Of a DNA stretch of 64,000 bases, positions 37,552-48,119 are shown piece by piece (the first letter of the stretch is position 1; every line of letters begins with the position of its first letter). A model generated the notes under the pieces. The model was not told the DNA's origin, made no database searches, and worked only from the letters and a program-made list of their open reading frames with translations. The position numbers and the translations under genes are program-made. Where the stretch lies: contig NW_024104096.1 of assembly GCF_003945595.2 (NCBI RefSeq), forward strand, positions 4,397,501 through 4,461,500, in the 5' to 3' direction. This DNA comes from Pipra filicauda. Lineage: Eukaryota; Chordata; Aves; Passeriformes; Pipridae.

Positions 37552-38459
37552 AGAGGGAAAAAAATTTATCATGTTGCTTTTCTCTCCTTGTTAAAGCTGA
37601 TAGGTCTAATGTAATAAAAGTGCCTGTTACAGTCATGAACTTTAAATTAGGAGGCTCAGGACTTATATTGCATAAGCAGATAAATAAAGTATGTTTTATA
37701 TATCTATGGAGGAGGAAGGTAAATACGATATTTCTTATAATTTATAAGCCCCATCAGTAATAAAAGTCTTGAAGTGTATTAAACTTAATCCTTATGTTAA
37801 GGGCTTTGCCCTATTTTCCTGTTATTTTTCACAAATGCTTCATCAACTATCATAATCCTGTAAAGTGATTTCTGTGTAGAGGTCATAGTGGAGAACTGTA
37901 ATCAGAATAAACCTAAGTTTATACTTTGTTGACAAATAATAATTACTTGACTAAGAAGAAGCAAAGAGCATTACACAATTTCATAAAAGCCAAAAAGAAG
38001 GGACAAAAGTAGAGAAGGGTGAATGCTTACCTTTGTTATTAATATGTGGTTTACTTTTATTTCATGACTTCTGTCACACAGAGCTGTCCTTCTGTTGAAT
38101 GGTCTGAATGTCCTTCAGGCATAGATCACATTTATTCTTGTTTTAAATGTGAACAAGTATTAATTTACTCCACTGGAAAGGAAATAAGATTACAACGAAG
38201 GAAGTTCATGTTGGAAAGAGTAGAAAGGACTTTTATATTGATACTGGCTTTGCATTTTGATAACTCTTTGTGATGCTTTCTTTTATTGCATGACTCCTAC
38301 TGGAGGGTGGTGATACATTATGTGAAAACAAATGTATTGGGAACAAAAATGTCCTTTTCTACCAAAGCTGGAGGATGGTTCTGGCTCTTTTTTTTTTTTG
38401 TTGTGGTTTTTTTTTTTAATTAATTATTTTAAAATTTTTTTCTCCCCCCTCTCCTTCAG
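37552..38459 (+). other. LRMDA intron 2, no recognised feature
   Basis: AT-rich DNA ending in a long pyrimidine-rich tract (about 38390-38459) that leads into the candidate terminal exon. Confidence 0.5.
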
Positions 38460-38546
38460 AGAAGTCCAAGAAAACTGACACTGACAGAAGACAAAAATGG
38501 TTTTTATGATGACATCATGTATTACCCAAGCAAATATGTTTTGTGA
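38460..38546 (+). CDS. Candidate terminal coding exon (28 codons plus stop)
   Basis: A long T/C tract ending ctccttcag is an excellent acceptor. The next 84 nt read RSPRKLTLTEDKNGFY followed by DDIMYYPSKYVL, then TGA. Only 22 nt after the stop lies AATAAA (38569-38574). Acceptor, short open frame, stop and polyadenylation signal together look like a last exon on the LRMDA strand. I do not recognise the peptide. From LRMDA exon 2 directly (phase 2) the frame would end after six residues (REVQEN), giving a truncated LRMDA. The 28-codon frame needs a phase-0 upstream exon. It may be an alternative last exon, an exon of an unknown nested gene, or chance. Confidence 0.25.
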   Translation, partial: RSPRKLTLTEDKNGFYDDIMYYPSKYVL

Positions 38547-38568
38547 AAGACTTTTTTTATGGTGTTGA

Positions 38569-38574
38569 AATAAA
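38569..38574 (+). terminator. AATAAA polyadenylation signal (candidate)
   Basis: A canonical hexamer 22 nt after the stop of the candidate terminal exon. Isolated AATAAA is common in AT-rich DNA, so it carries weight only with the acceptor and ORF before it. Confidence 0.25.
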
Positions 38575-40899
38575 GAATCAGTGAATCATTCTTGAAGGAA
38601 TATTGGTTCAGATTATTCTTCCTTCTATCACCACTGCCCCACCCCTGCTATTCCTTTTCTACTTTATCTGTTTCTGGGGGTCTTAATACTAATGCTAACT
38701 ACAAATGGTTGTTAAAGAAATTACCTTCAGTCCTTAAACATAGCTGCTTCATATGGATTGATGTTATGCAAGAATAATCTCTGCCATGAGACTGGAGGCC
38801 ATACCTAGCTATAGCAGTATTGGTGCTGATTTACTGGCTCCCACAGCATTTCATTGCAAACTAATTTGGAGGTGTAGTAAGTTTCCTTTGCTGAAAAACA
38901 GTAGCAGCAGCATCTATTAATGGAAGCTGAGTTGTTTTCTTACAGGTATCCATTTGTAGGTATCTGATTTAGTTAAACTGAACTTTGGCTATCAAATGCT
39001 GTGCATAAAAGCAGTCACAGTATTTGTTGAGATGATGTCCTCATGAGCAGCAGAGAAAAAAGCAGTACAGACAATATTGCAACACTGAATCAATTAAAAA
39101 GAAAGCAAACTGGTAAAGTTATGTAGATTACACTAGTTTTACAGATAATGCTAGACAATAAGGCTAAAAGGGAGTTGAAGTTAGTGATGTGAGTGGCTGG
39201 AAAGTGGTGATGACTCGGTGTAAGTCTCAGACTGTGACTTGAACAAAATTCTCAGACCAAATACCAATATCTTGGCTGAGATGCTGGGGGAGCTGGGAGG
39301 CTGAGCGTCTGTTGGCTGCTGGGGGTACAAATGATTATAGAGACAGGGATGTCACACAAACCTTGTAAAAGCCTTTTCCTTTGCTGTTAGGTAAAAACAT
39401 GGAAATTTATGGCTGTTTCATTAAATTCTTTCAATTTGCTGTAGTTCTTAACTCCAAGGAAATAGAAAATATACAGAAACAATTGTGGAGATTTCTAAAT
39501 TGGCACCTAATAAATGTTACTTGATCCTTCCATAGTCAGTAATAGTTAGCCAACTGCACTCTGCCTAGTGTCTGAGGACCCAATGTAACCTTTTTACTAA
39601 AAGAAAAATAGCATAGATTTAAATAGCTGTTTATGCAACACATCTGTGCTAAAAAGAACCCAAACCAATGGTACAACCAAATTCAAGCTTGACTGTGATG
39701 TCTGTGTTCATAATAAGCAACTCCTCGTTTTTTGAATTTTTTTTCCTGTTGTATAGATTGGACCTTTGATATAAAGTAAGTATTTAAACATTTTTTGCTA
39801 TTATGTACCCTACTGAATATACCATACATGCAATTGCCTTTCCAGGTAATGCTGTTCTGTGGAGGAGGGGCAGGGTTTGCAGTGGCACACAGCCTTTTCA
39901 GAAAGTTTGAAACTTCGGAGTTCTGTGTTGTGTCAGGCAAGATGTTTCCTATCAATTTGTCTGAAGTGTTTTGTCACTGCAGAAACATAAGAAGAGGAAG
40001 GTGCAGCTGTTTCCACAAAAGCAAAATCTGGAACCTCACAAGTATGTGGAAGTGTTGCCCATGGGCAAGGCAGGGGCTTCATGCTCATGGTGAATTCCTG
40101 GCTTGTTCAGTGCAAAGCATCGAATCTCTTGCCTTACCTTTGCCAGGAGTCAGTGCTTTGCAGGGAGCTAAGAGTTAATGTACCTTATTTCTGTACAAAG
40201 CAAGTGCTGCCATGTGATTTGGAGTCCTATCCCTCATTTCCCCTCACTTTGAGCAGTTGTATTCTGTGTCTTACTTCGTAATTCTTGAAGAGTCAGGTTG
40301 ATTGATTTTTATTTAATATGTGTTAGACCTCAACCTTTCCCCAGTCTCTTTTTAACCTTGTCAGACTTCTCTCTGGTATTCCTCCTTCTCCTATTTTGAA
40401 ACCATTAAATTGTTGTAATATAAATTGATTTACACCTCAGCTTTGGTAAGTATTTTTGAGAAACGTGGAGAAACTGATGCATGCAGAAAAAATAGTTTTC
40501 TCTTGAGGAGGCCCTGAATGTTCTGGGCATAGCTGTGAAGACTGAGTCCTTGCAAACTTTCGGGTATTTTGTAACTTATTCAACATAATCTATATAAAGA
40601 CTACAGCAAAGTTGGTAAGAATTCTTTCATCATCTGTAGTAAACATATACTAGCATAGCAGTACTATCTATCTACCTACATATCTATATAGCATATATCT
40701 GTCTGTACTGTGTTGTAGACTGTTGGGCCACCTGAAAAGATGCCTGTTTTTTTTTCCAGTTAAGTGACAGTCGTATAGCATACACTTAACCATGTTCTTA
40801 ATTGTTTTGTAATACAGGAGTGGAATTAGTGTCCTCGTGTGCTTTGCTGAGTCAAGATTTGGTGGATTCCTCTGCTCGTGTTTCATGCTGTTAACTCTC
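38575..40899 (+). other. LRMDA intron 2, no recognised feature
   Basis: AT-rich with a small GC-richer patch near 39.25-39.33 kb. A 127-codon plus-strand frame at 39795-40178 is Cys-rich and resembles no known domain; I treat it as random. Confidence 0.45.
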
Positions 40900-41130
40900 T
40901 ACCGATGTTCTTTCTGCTAATAATGATAAAGTCACAAAGCAATTATACTCCCACAAGCTGTCCTTTAATAACCTTTGTCATTTGTCAGAATGCATTAGGC
41001 CCTTGCAAATTTTTACAGAGAAGCTGTTGGTCTTCATGAACTAATAGAGTGCTCTGATGTGCCAGTTCATCCTCCTTGCCAAATTGCTGTTGGTTCAGAG
41101 GGGTGCTCACTTCAGTTTAAAGAAATATCT
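40900..41130. promoter_or_regulatory. Candidate conserved non-coding block
   Basis: This repeat-free, mixed-motif sequence includes cctttaataacctttgtcat, a SOX/TCF-like cctttgt, gaatgcattag and ttgccaaattgctg. It stands out from the T-rich flanks and resembles vertebrate developmental non-coding elements. No alignment was possible, so this is inference. Confidence 0.25.
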
Positions 41131-44100
41131 TACACCTCTTTCTATTAGACCAAAGGATTTTCAAACAGGATTGAAATCTAGGTTTTAAGCTTCTGTAATG
41201 TATGTTAAACTAGAAAATGCATAATGATCTTCATATTCTAAATGGTGGTGGTCTTCTCATAACCACATATTTGTGATGCTACACGTCTGTGAGCACTGGG
41301 GACTTAAAATACTGCTGTTTGTACTACAAAGGTAAATGTAGTATACACAGTGTGATTCTGTCTTCTCCAATTATTTTTTTTTCTTAAATTAGTGTTACAA
41401 TTGCAAGAAGTCAAGGTGTATTCCTCCTTGTAATTTACCAGCATGCAGTGGATAATTGGGGTTGGCATGTTCTTGGGTTACCTGCTATAAAGGCAAGTAC
41501 ATGGGAGGAAAAGAGAGCAACTCCCTGTAAAACTGTTTAATATTTTGGTAACTGTCTAGTGTTAAGGATTAAAAGAAGTGATAATTCTATTGCAGTCGAG
41601 GTAATTTAAGTGTCTAACTTTCCCTTCAACAGATAGAGAGCTCTGATGCTTAGAGTAACTATTGCGTCTCTACTGCAGGGATTGCTTTCTCCTTGGTAAA
41701 ATCGTGTTGAAGCCAGATGGATCACTGTTACTTTGTAGGTGTGTACACTCCAGTATTCAATTCTTGGGTACCCAAGGAGACAGATAAAGTATATAGAAGC
41801 CGGTCAAATAAACATGCTTTGCTGACCTCTGACTGGAACTGGGATATATCAATAAACTGTATTACAGTTTTTAGTACAGTAGTCTGACCTTTTGAAATAT
41901 TGAAATGTATTTTAGCAGTGTTTCTATTTAGAAAATAAAGCTTTAACATGCTCTGTGTTCCACCCTTCTACCTGTTCTGACGGGGTTAGACTAGAGACTA
42001 TGCATGTCATTAATGAACAATGTAATTCACAAGAAATATGTCTAAATTAGCAGGTAAGCAACCATTACAAAAAGTTATTGACTTTGACAGAAGTCTTTTG
42101 TATCTGGTATCTTCTTTGGAGCAACTGTTATTTCTTTTTTCTTTTAAATATGTTTTAATTTTTTTTTAAATTGCTTATCTTACCTGTGCTTCTTCATTAT
42201 CGTAACAAATGGGGTAAACTATGCATCAGAGAGATTTCATTGTTATGCTGCTGGTGTTTCTGTTACATCTTTTCTCTCTCTGTTGCTTGCACCAATATGC
42301 ACATATATGTATTCTGTCACATTGTTGAGCTGTTAGTCTCAATACTGTGTGTGTGGCTTTTATTTTTATTTTACAAATACCCATCTGGCAACTGAAGACA
42401 AGTATTTTGTTGACAGATTAGAAAGGTTTAAGGTTTTTGAAGTTTGCACGTCCTGTGAAAAAGACAGGTCAATTTTTTCTCTCTGGGCATCTGTCTCTCA
42501 TAAGCTCATAAATTGCTCTTGAAGCTAGATAGAAAAAATACTGAAGGCAACATCATATTTAAGAGTTTAAATGTGCTGATTGGAGTGTCTGAGAGCCTAA
42601 CCTCAGGCAAAAGGTCTCCTGTTCAGTCTTTTTGACTGATGTAGAGTGGTCCACTGTTAATAATTTAGTTTTGAGACCTACTAAATGAAAAATAGGAGGC
42701 TCATAGCATCAGTATCACTGTTGATCTTCCCTAGAAAATATGAACTTGTTGTATTTTGATGTATGTTTCCATTCTTTACACACTTGACTGTTCTCTAATG
42801 TAGCCACTGCATCTGAATTTTTTCCTTAATGAGCAATGTTTTTATATCTACAGAACACATAGCTTGCCCTGCAGGACCTTATGTTCACTTTTAGTCTGCT
42901 CTATTTGTGTAGTAAATAAAAAATGAGTAACACTGCCATTAGCCATTTTATATGCATTGCTCCTGACCATGCTTGTGAGTAATCTGCTGAAGAGTGTGCA
43001 CGTCTTCAGTTTGTAGCAAAATGGGGCCTGTAATAATTTCATCTTTTAAATTAACATAAAATGCATGGCAACAGATGGAACCTTAGTTTAAACAAGGATT
43101 TTGATGGCTGTGTAAAAGCAATGTGCTATAGGTTTAGGTCCAGTCCTTGCCAGATGCAAGTGCGTTGTGCTTCAGTCTCCCATTTTAGTAGGTATAAAAG
43201 AGATGGAATGCAAGTTGGTTTATCTCTAGATTGTCTCCTGGAGTTCTAAAGCTTATATGCTTTAATAAAGGATCAGTATTTTGCATTATTGAATGTCTGG
43301 GGCAACTTTGGCAAAGATGTGTGAGGCAAATATTTCTTGTGTTGTTTGAATGATTGTTCAGCGAGGAGGTTTGTTTTCTTAGCAAAACGTGACATCAGAT
43401 TACACAAAAAAGTTTTGAAAAGTTATTTTTATTCTCTGAAAATAGGTGTATTTTCTGAAATAGTGTATAGTTTTTATAGATTTTACAAGTGAACACTAAA
43501 TCTTCAGAAGGTAAATAATTATGTATGTAGTCAGTAGCTTGCTGAAGAGCTTTTTTGCTTTTTTAAGAGAGTGTGAATATCAGAGAGTTGAACAGATGCT
43601 GTAAGATGTATAGCTCTTTCAAAACTCTTAAGAGCGCAGAAACAGTAGTGAGGAAACAACCTGTTCTTTTATTGATTATGTTATTACTTTTTAAAACTTG
43701 TCTGGGTTGACTTTCTTTATTGTTTTTCTTCCTGATATTTCCCAGTAAGGATGAAGATACACCCTCAGTAGAACCTTGATATTTTATAAAGTAAGACAGA
43801 CTCTTTAGAAACCAATATAATTATTCAACTGCACCTCTTAATACTCAGTCTAGATATGGGATATGTATTTAGAATAACCCTGAAGGTCAGATTTTAAGTG
43901 CCTGTGTTCTAGATCCATGTTGAAAAAAATATAAAACTGCTAGTGAGGATCAAAGTGGGTTTTAAGCTCTTTAAGCGTTTACTGTATCTTTGGAAATAGA
44001 ATGAACCCTGGTAGCAGCTATTATCTTGCTTACAATTAATGTTCACTAAAGTAAAGATTTATAAAAATGAGCATTTAAAAACTTCTCAAACTTCCTCAGA

Positions 44101-47100
44101 TCTTGTTAACCTAATTTTCCTCTACTAGTCTGAAACTGGTGCTGAAACAGAGGAGAAGAGAGAGATAAATGGGCAATTACTGTGGCTCCAGAAAGCCCTG
44201 GTTTTGTCTCTGTTGAAGGGGGTTGTTTTCCCTTCTAATCGCCTGAGAAGTGTTGCTGCCTGTCCCTCTTTTTTTAGTCTGATTATCAGAGTTCTATTTA
44301 GATTTTTGTTGTTGTCCACTCCTGTTGATTTTTTTCCATCTGCAGATTATATACTTTCTACCTCTCATTAAAATATTCTTAAAAAATTGAATAATTCTAA
44401 ATGAGATACCTGTAAATCAATAGACAACATTTCCATGTCAGTGCACCAGGCTTTCTCTTTAAACAAAAAGATAGTGTTTGTGGTTTGGGGAAATAGAGGA
44501 AAAGGGATCATATATTTCTTCACAATAAAAGATAATTAGGTTGTCTTAGTTAAGTTAGGTCATCTCATTAGCTGTGTAAAAGCATATCAGAAAGGTACAC
44601 ATTGCGCTTTTCCTGTCTCTTAATTTCCTTAGATGCTAACAGGAAAAATAATGTGTGGAACAGGACTCTTGTTCTATTTGGTACTTAATACTCTGAAATT
44701 GAGCATGGTTACCAGCACTTCCAGTATGGGAGGTGAGGAGGTAATGAGGCAAATTTTTTGTCCTGAATTTGGAGATTGTTATTTTATGTGTGTGAATTTC
44801 CTTAAGGTATTTGAGCATGTTCCAGTTTTGCTATTGTGAAATCGGAGAAATCGACCCTACTACTTCATTAATTTTTGGCAAACTGAGATGCCTTGGGCAC
44901 GTTTGTGCTGCTTCTATGACGTGTGAAGCAGTCTGAGGTAGCTTCTTTAACACCTCAGCTGAAGAGGGCAAAGAGAACGTTAGGCTCCTTCAGTCTTGGC
45001 TTTCTGTACAGTCTTCTGGGAGAAATATTCACAATGTCTGCATAAGGAACTTATTGTAAACGCTTGAATACTTCCTGTTGATTAAAATTGCTGGTGTCAC
45101 ATATCTGTTGAAATGAAGAAGTTAAATTTCTAAGGAACCATGGAGTATCAAGATACTGATTTTTATCCCAGTGATGTTTTTTGACTGTTACTTCCATATG
45201 TTGTTGTTTGTACTGTGCTTACAGACTGAAAACTTTCTCTATAATGTACAAAATTTGTAATCTAGGTAGGACTTGCAAGTCCCATTCTCTCAAACTGAAG
45301 CATAGAACTTAATTCCTGTTCAAGGATACACCAAACTCTGCATCTCTGTTCCCATTTTTAACTTTTTTTTTTTTTTATTACACTCAGTGTAATAAAGAGA
45401 AAAGAATATTGAAGGCTGGAAAGGGCCTCATCTGGCTATACCTTAAAGATAAATTCTAAAATCTGGTTGCAAAATTTGGTCATTATTTCAGCTGCTGCAT
45501 TTCTCTCTTTCTTTTTGTCTCCCTGTTCCCCAAAAAGATTGGCTTGAGTATAATGATTCTGAAAGTTATGGGAGGTGGCTCTCTATCCTTTTCAAAGCAA
45601 GGCATTTCAAAAAGCAGTGATATAACTATTCCTTGACATTCAAGCTGAGCATGTACCTCCTTGTGTTTTCTTTTTTTTTCATAGAGCCTAAAAGGATCTT
45701 CCTGAAGACTAATTGTACTTCATTGAAAGAACCTTTATTTTGCTACCATACTTATTACCATACTCCCTAATTTTTTATTATTTTTTACTGTTTGACTCTC
45801 TCTCAAAAAAGAAATAATCTGATGGTTGAGTGAGCACACCCAAAGTGGCGAAACCTTCTCATCCCCACCCCATCCCATCCAAGGTTTACTAGCCAAAGGG
45901 ATGAATAAGAAAATGTGGATGTTGAATACATTACTTAACCCCTCTTTGCCCTATACTTGAATTTATAAAATAGAGATTAAAATAGAGACTGAAACCACAC
46001 CAAATGCTGAAGCTTAATGCATGTTGGTAAATCTTTTACTACTGCCAAGTATACTACAGAAATACCGTTAATGTTATCTGAATTATGTCATTCTTTGGTC
46101 AAAAATAGAATCAAATATGTTCTTGCTTGTGCTGCAGAATTTATGATTCAGCATATTGATTTCCATCTGTGATGATCTTACAACATGCTAAACTTGGTAG
46201 GAATCTGTCAGAGCATTGGTGCAATATTTTATTACTAATCAAAGACAAAAACATTTCTGGTCCAAGAATTACAAAGCATGTTATGTACTTGATATATAGA
46301 GTTAAATTTCCCTTCCCATGCCCCAAGTAAATTGCAAATTAACACTAATAAATCACATTGCAGCAGTTGGTAAGAACTGAAAGTATATTAATAATTAAAT
46401 AGTCCTTTTCAGCTGCCTCTCTCCCCTTCCTTTTTTATGTGATGATTTTCTAGGCTCAAAATCAGCGTGTCTCATGCAGGCTACCTATAATATATAGTTG
46501 TTTCAAATCAGCTTTACTTACTGAGCTTTTTCTAGTAATGGAGCTCTGTCAGCAAAAAGCATATGCACCAGCAAATGATGAACGATGGACTTGTGTCAAA
46601 TGGAAGCTTGAAAGGTGCTTCTGTCGTTAGATGGATTAGTCTGAACCAGGAGTTCAAAACTCCTCAAGTGTAATTGTTTCAGAGAAAAGGTATCCCTGGA
46701 TTGATAGGGGATGCTAAACATTGAGAGTTGGAGGAAGAACTACTTCATCAGATGCAAGTGAGGGTTTACTAATGCACAGGAAGGACAGGCTTTGCTGTTA
46801 CAATATTGCTGGCTTGATAGTTCTGTGAGTTTTCTTTTTTTTTTAATGTGAAATATTTTTGGGATTTTTTTTCTTACAAAATTAGCAAGCTTAATTCCAT
46901 TGTGTGGCTATTTGTAAGAGTAATTTCAAAATAATATTTTATATTTTTCATACACTTTCTAAAAATGTTGGTTCTTGTTTCAGAAGTGATTTTGTTAGCT
47001 ATGAAACCACTTTAACCTGCTATAGTTATTCTATAGCTACAACTGATTATTAGAGATTACTATTTAAATGCAAAAAATTCTTGTGTGAACTGGCTGCAAA

Positions 47101-47265
47101 TTGTAATTTTATATATATAGTGTTCTAATACTGTAGTTCATTAAATATATCATACTCTTGTGTTGTTAATATGTCAATCTCATTGGTAAGAAAAAATTTG
47201 CAGGGAAAGAAATTTACATTAAGAATTAAACTTTTGAAATATTTTTTTGGTTTTTTTTTTTTTTG
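41131..47265 (+). other. LRMDA intron 2, no recognised feature
   Basis: AT-rich intronic DNA with T-runs (for example near 45.36 kb). The open frames are short and unrecognised. No repeat family member, RNA gene or splice-bounded ORF is seen. Confidence 0.5.
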
Positions 47266-47357
47266 CGTGTGTATCATTTTGTCTGTGCTTTAAATGGGTC
47301 TGCCATAAGAGTGTTCAACAAAAGAATAACTATAAGCAGTGAGGCTTTCACTGCTCC

Positions 47358-47603
47358 TCAGTCTTTCCGTTGTGCCAGTTTTTCCTTCTCTTCTGCTTCT
47401 TTGCAATTGTTAGCCTTCATGTGAACTGAAAGGTACTTCAAAACACTGGAAGAAAATAGTCTGAAAGCTTCATGCGCATTTGCTTCATAGTAAAGAGAAG
47501 TGAAGAAGTTGAAGACTTTTTCCACTGACAGGTGTTTGTGTGTCAGAGCAATGAATGCTTTTGATGGCAAACCCACTTGCTTTTCTTCATTGTACTCTTC
47601 TTT
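47358..47603 (-). CDS. Candidate last coding exon of an unidentified minus-strand gene (copy 1)
   Basis: On the minus strand a T-rich tract (tctctttttttaatatttag) gives a good acceptor immediately before 81 codons ending in TGA at 47358. The frame opens KEEYNEEKQVGLPSKAF, continues through LSVEKVFNFF and HEAFRLFSSSVLKYL, and ends EEKEKLAQRKD. The product is helical-looking, amphipathic and rich in Lys/Glu at the C-terminus, with no odd codon runs, which reads like genuine protein. I do not recognise the family. No upstream exons on the minus strand could be identified, and no clear polyadenylation signal follows. It could be a nested antisense gene inside the LRMDA intron, a stranded exon of a moved gene, or a decayed retrocopy. 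Confidence 0.4.
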   Translation of the reverse strand, partial: KEEYNEEKQVGLPSKAFIALTHKHLSVEKVFNFFTSLYYEANAHEAFRLFSSSVLKYLSVHMKANNCKEAEEKEKLAQRKD

Positions 47604-47762
47604 CTAAATATTAAAAAAAGAGACAAATTCTGACAACAAAAAACAAAAATTATCCAAACTGTATAATAGAAAGCTTGCTTTATTTATTTATATTTTACAA
47701 AAGAAGATATTTAAATTATTTCAATGGCTATTCACTTTCTTTCTGTGTGGCGTGTGTATCAT

Positions 47763-47972
47763 TTAAATGGGTATAAGACAATGCAGCTGCTCCTCAGTCT
47801 TTCCGTTGTGCCAGTGCTTCTTTGCAATTGTTAGGTGAACTGAAAGGTGAAGGTCTGAAAGCTTCATGTTTGAGTTGTTGAAGACTTTTTCCACTGACAG
47901 GTGTTTGTGTGTCAGAGCAATGAATGCTTTTGATGGCAAACCCACTTGCTTTTCTTCATTGTACTCTTCTTT
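47763..47972 (-). pseudogene. Eroded second copy of the minus-strand exon
   Basis: It has the same acceptor and the same first 32 codons (KEEYNEEKQVGLPSKAF through SVEKVFN) as copy 1. It then passes through several deletions, keeps fragments (LHLSVHLTIA in place of the longer stretch in copy 1), shifts frame and ends at a different stop at 47763. The loss of the conserved C-terminal KEAEEKEKLAQRKD marks it as broken relative to copy 1. Because it lies upstream on the minus strand, its intact acceptor would be met first by a transcript, so it might compete for splicing if real. Confidence 0.4.
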
Positions 47973-48119
47973 CTAAATATTAAAAAAAGAGACAAATTCT
48001 GACAACAAAAAACAAAAATTATCCAAACTGTATAATAGAAAGCTTGCTTTATTTATTTATATTTTACAAAAGAAGATATTTAAATTATTTCAATGGCTAT
48101 TCACTTTCTTTCTGTGTGG

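Larger units (their letters stand above)
47266..48119. repeat. Tandem duplication, unit about 485 bp, second copy eroded to 369 bp
   Basis: Unit 1 (47266-47750) and unit 2 (47751-48119) both start cgtgtgtatcattt and end ctttctgtgtgg. The last 243 bp (47508-47750 versus 47877-48119) are identical by eye. The first part of unit 2 differs from unit 1 mostly by the loss of blocks, about 116 bp in total, while the retained pieces match almost exactly. Identity over 243 non-coding and coding bases implies a very recent duplication or an assembly artefact. Each unit carries a copy of the same minus-strand exon-like segment. Confidence 0.95.

Noticed and set aside
39795..40178. 127-codon Cys-rich plus-strand ORF
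   Set aside because: No domain, no splice pattern, and a length within the range expected by chance in 64 kb on six frames.
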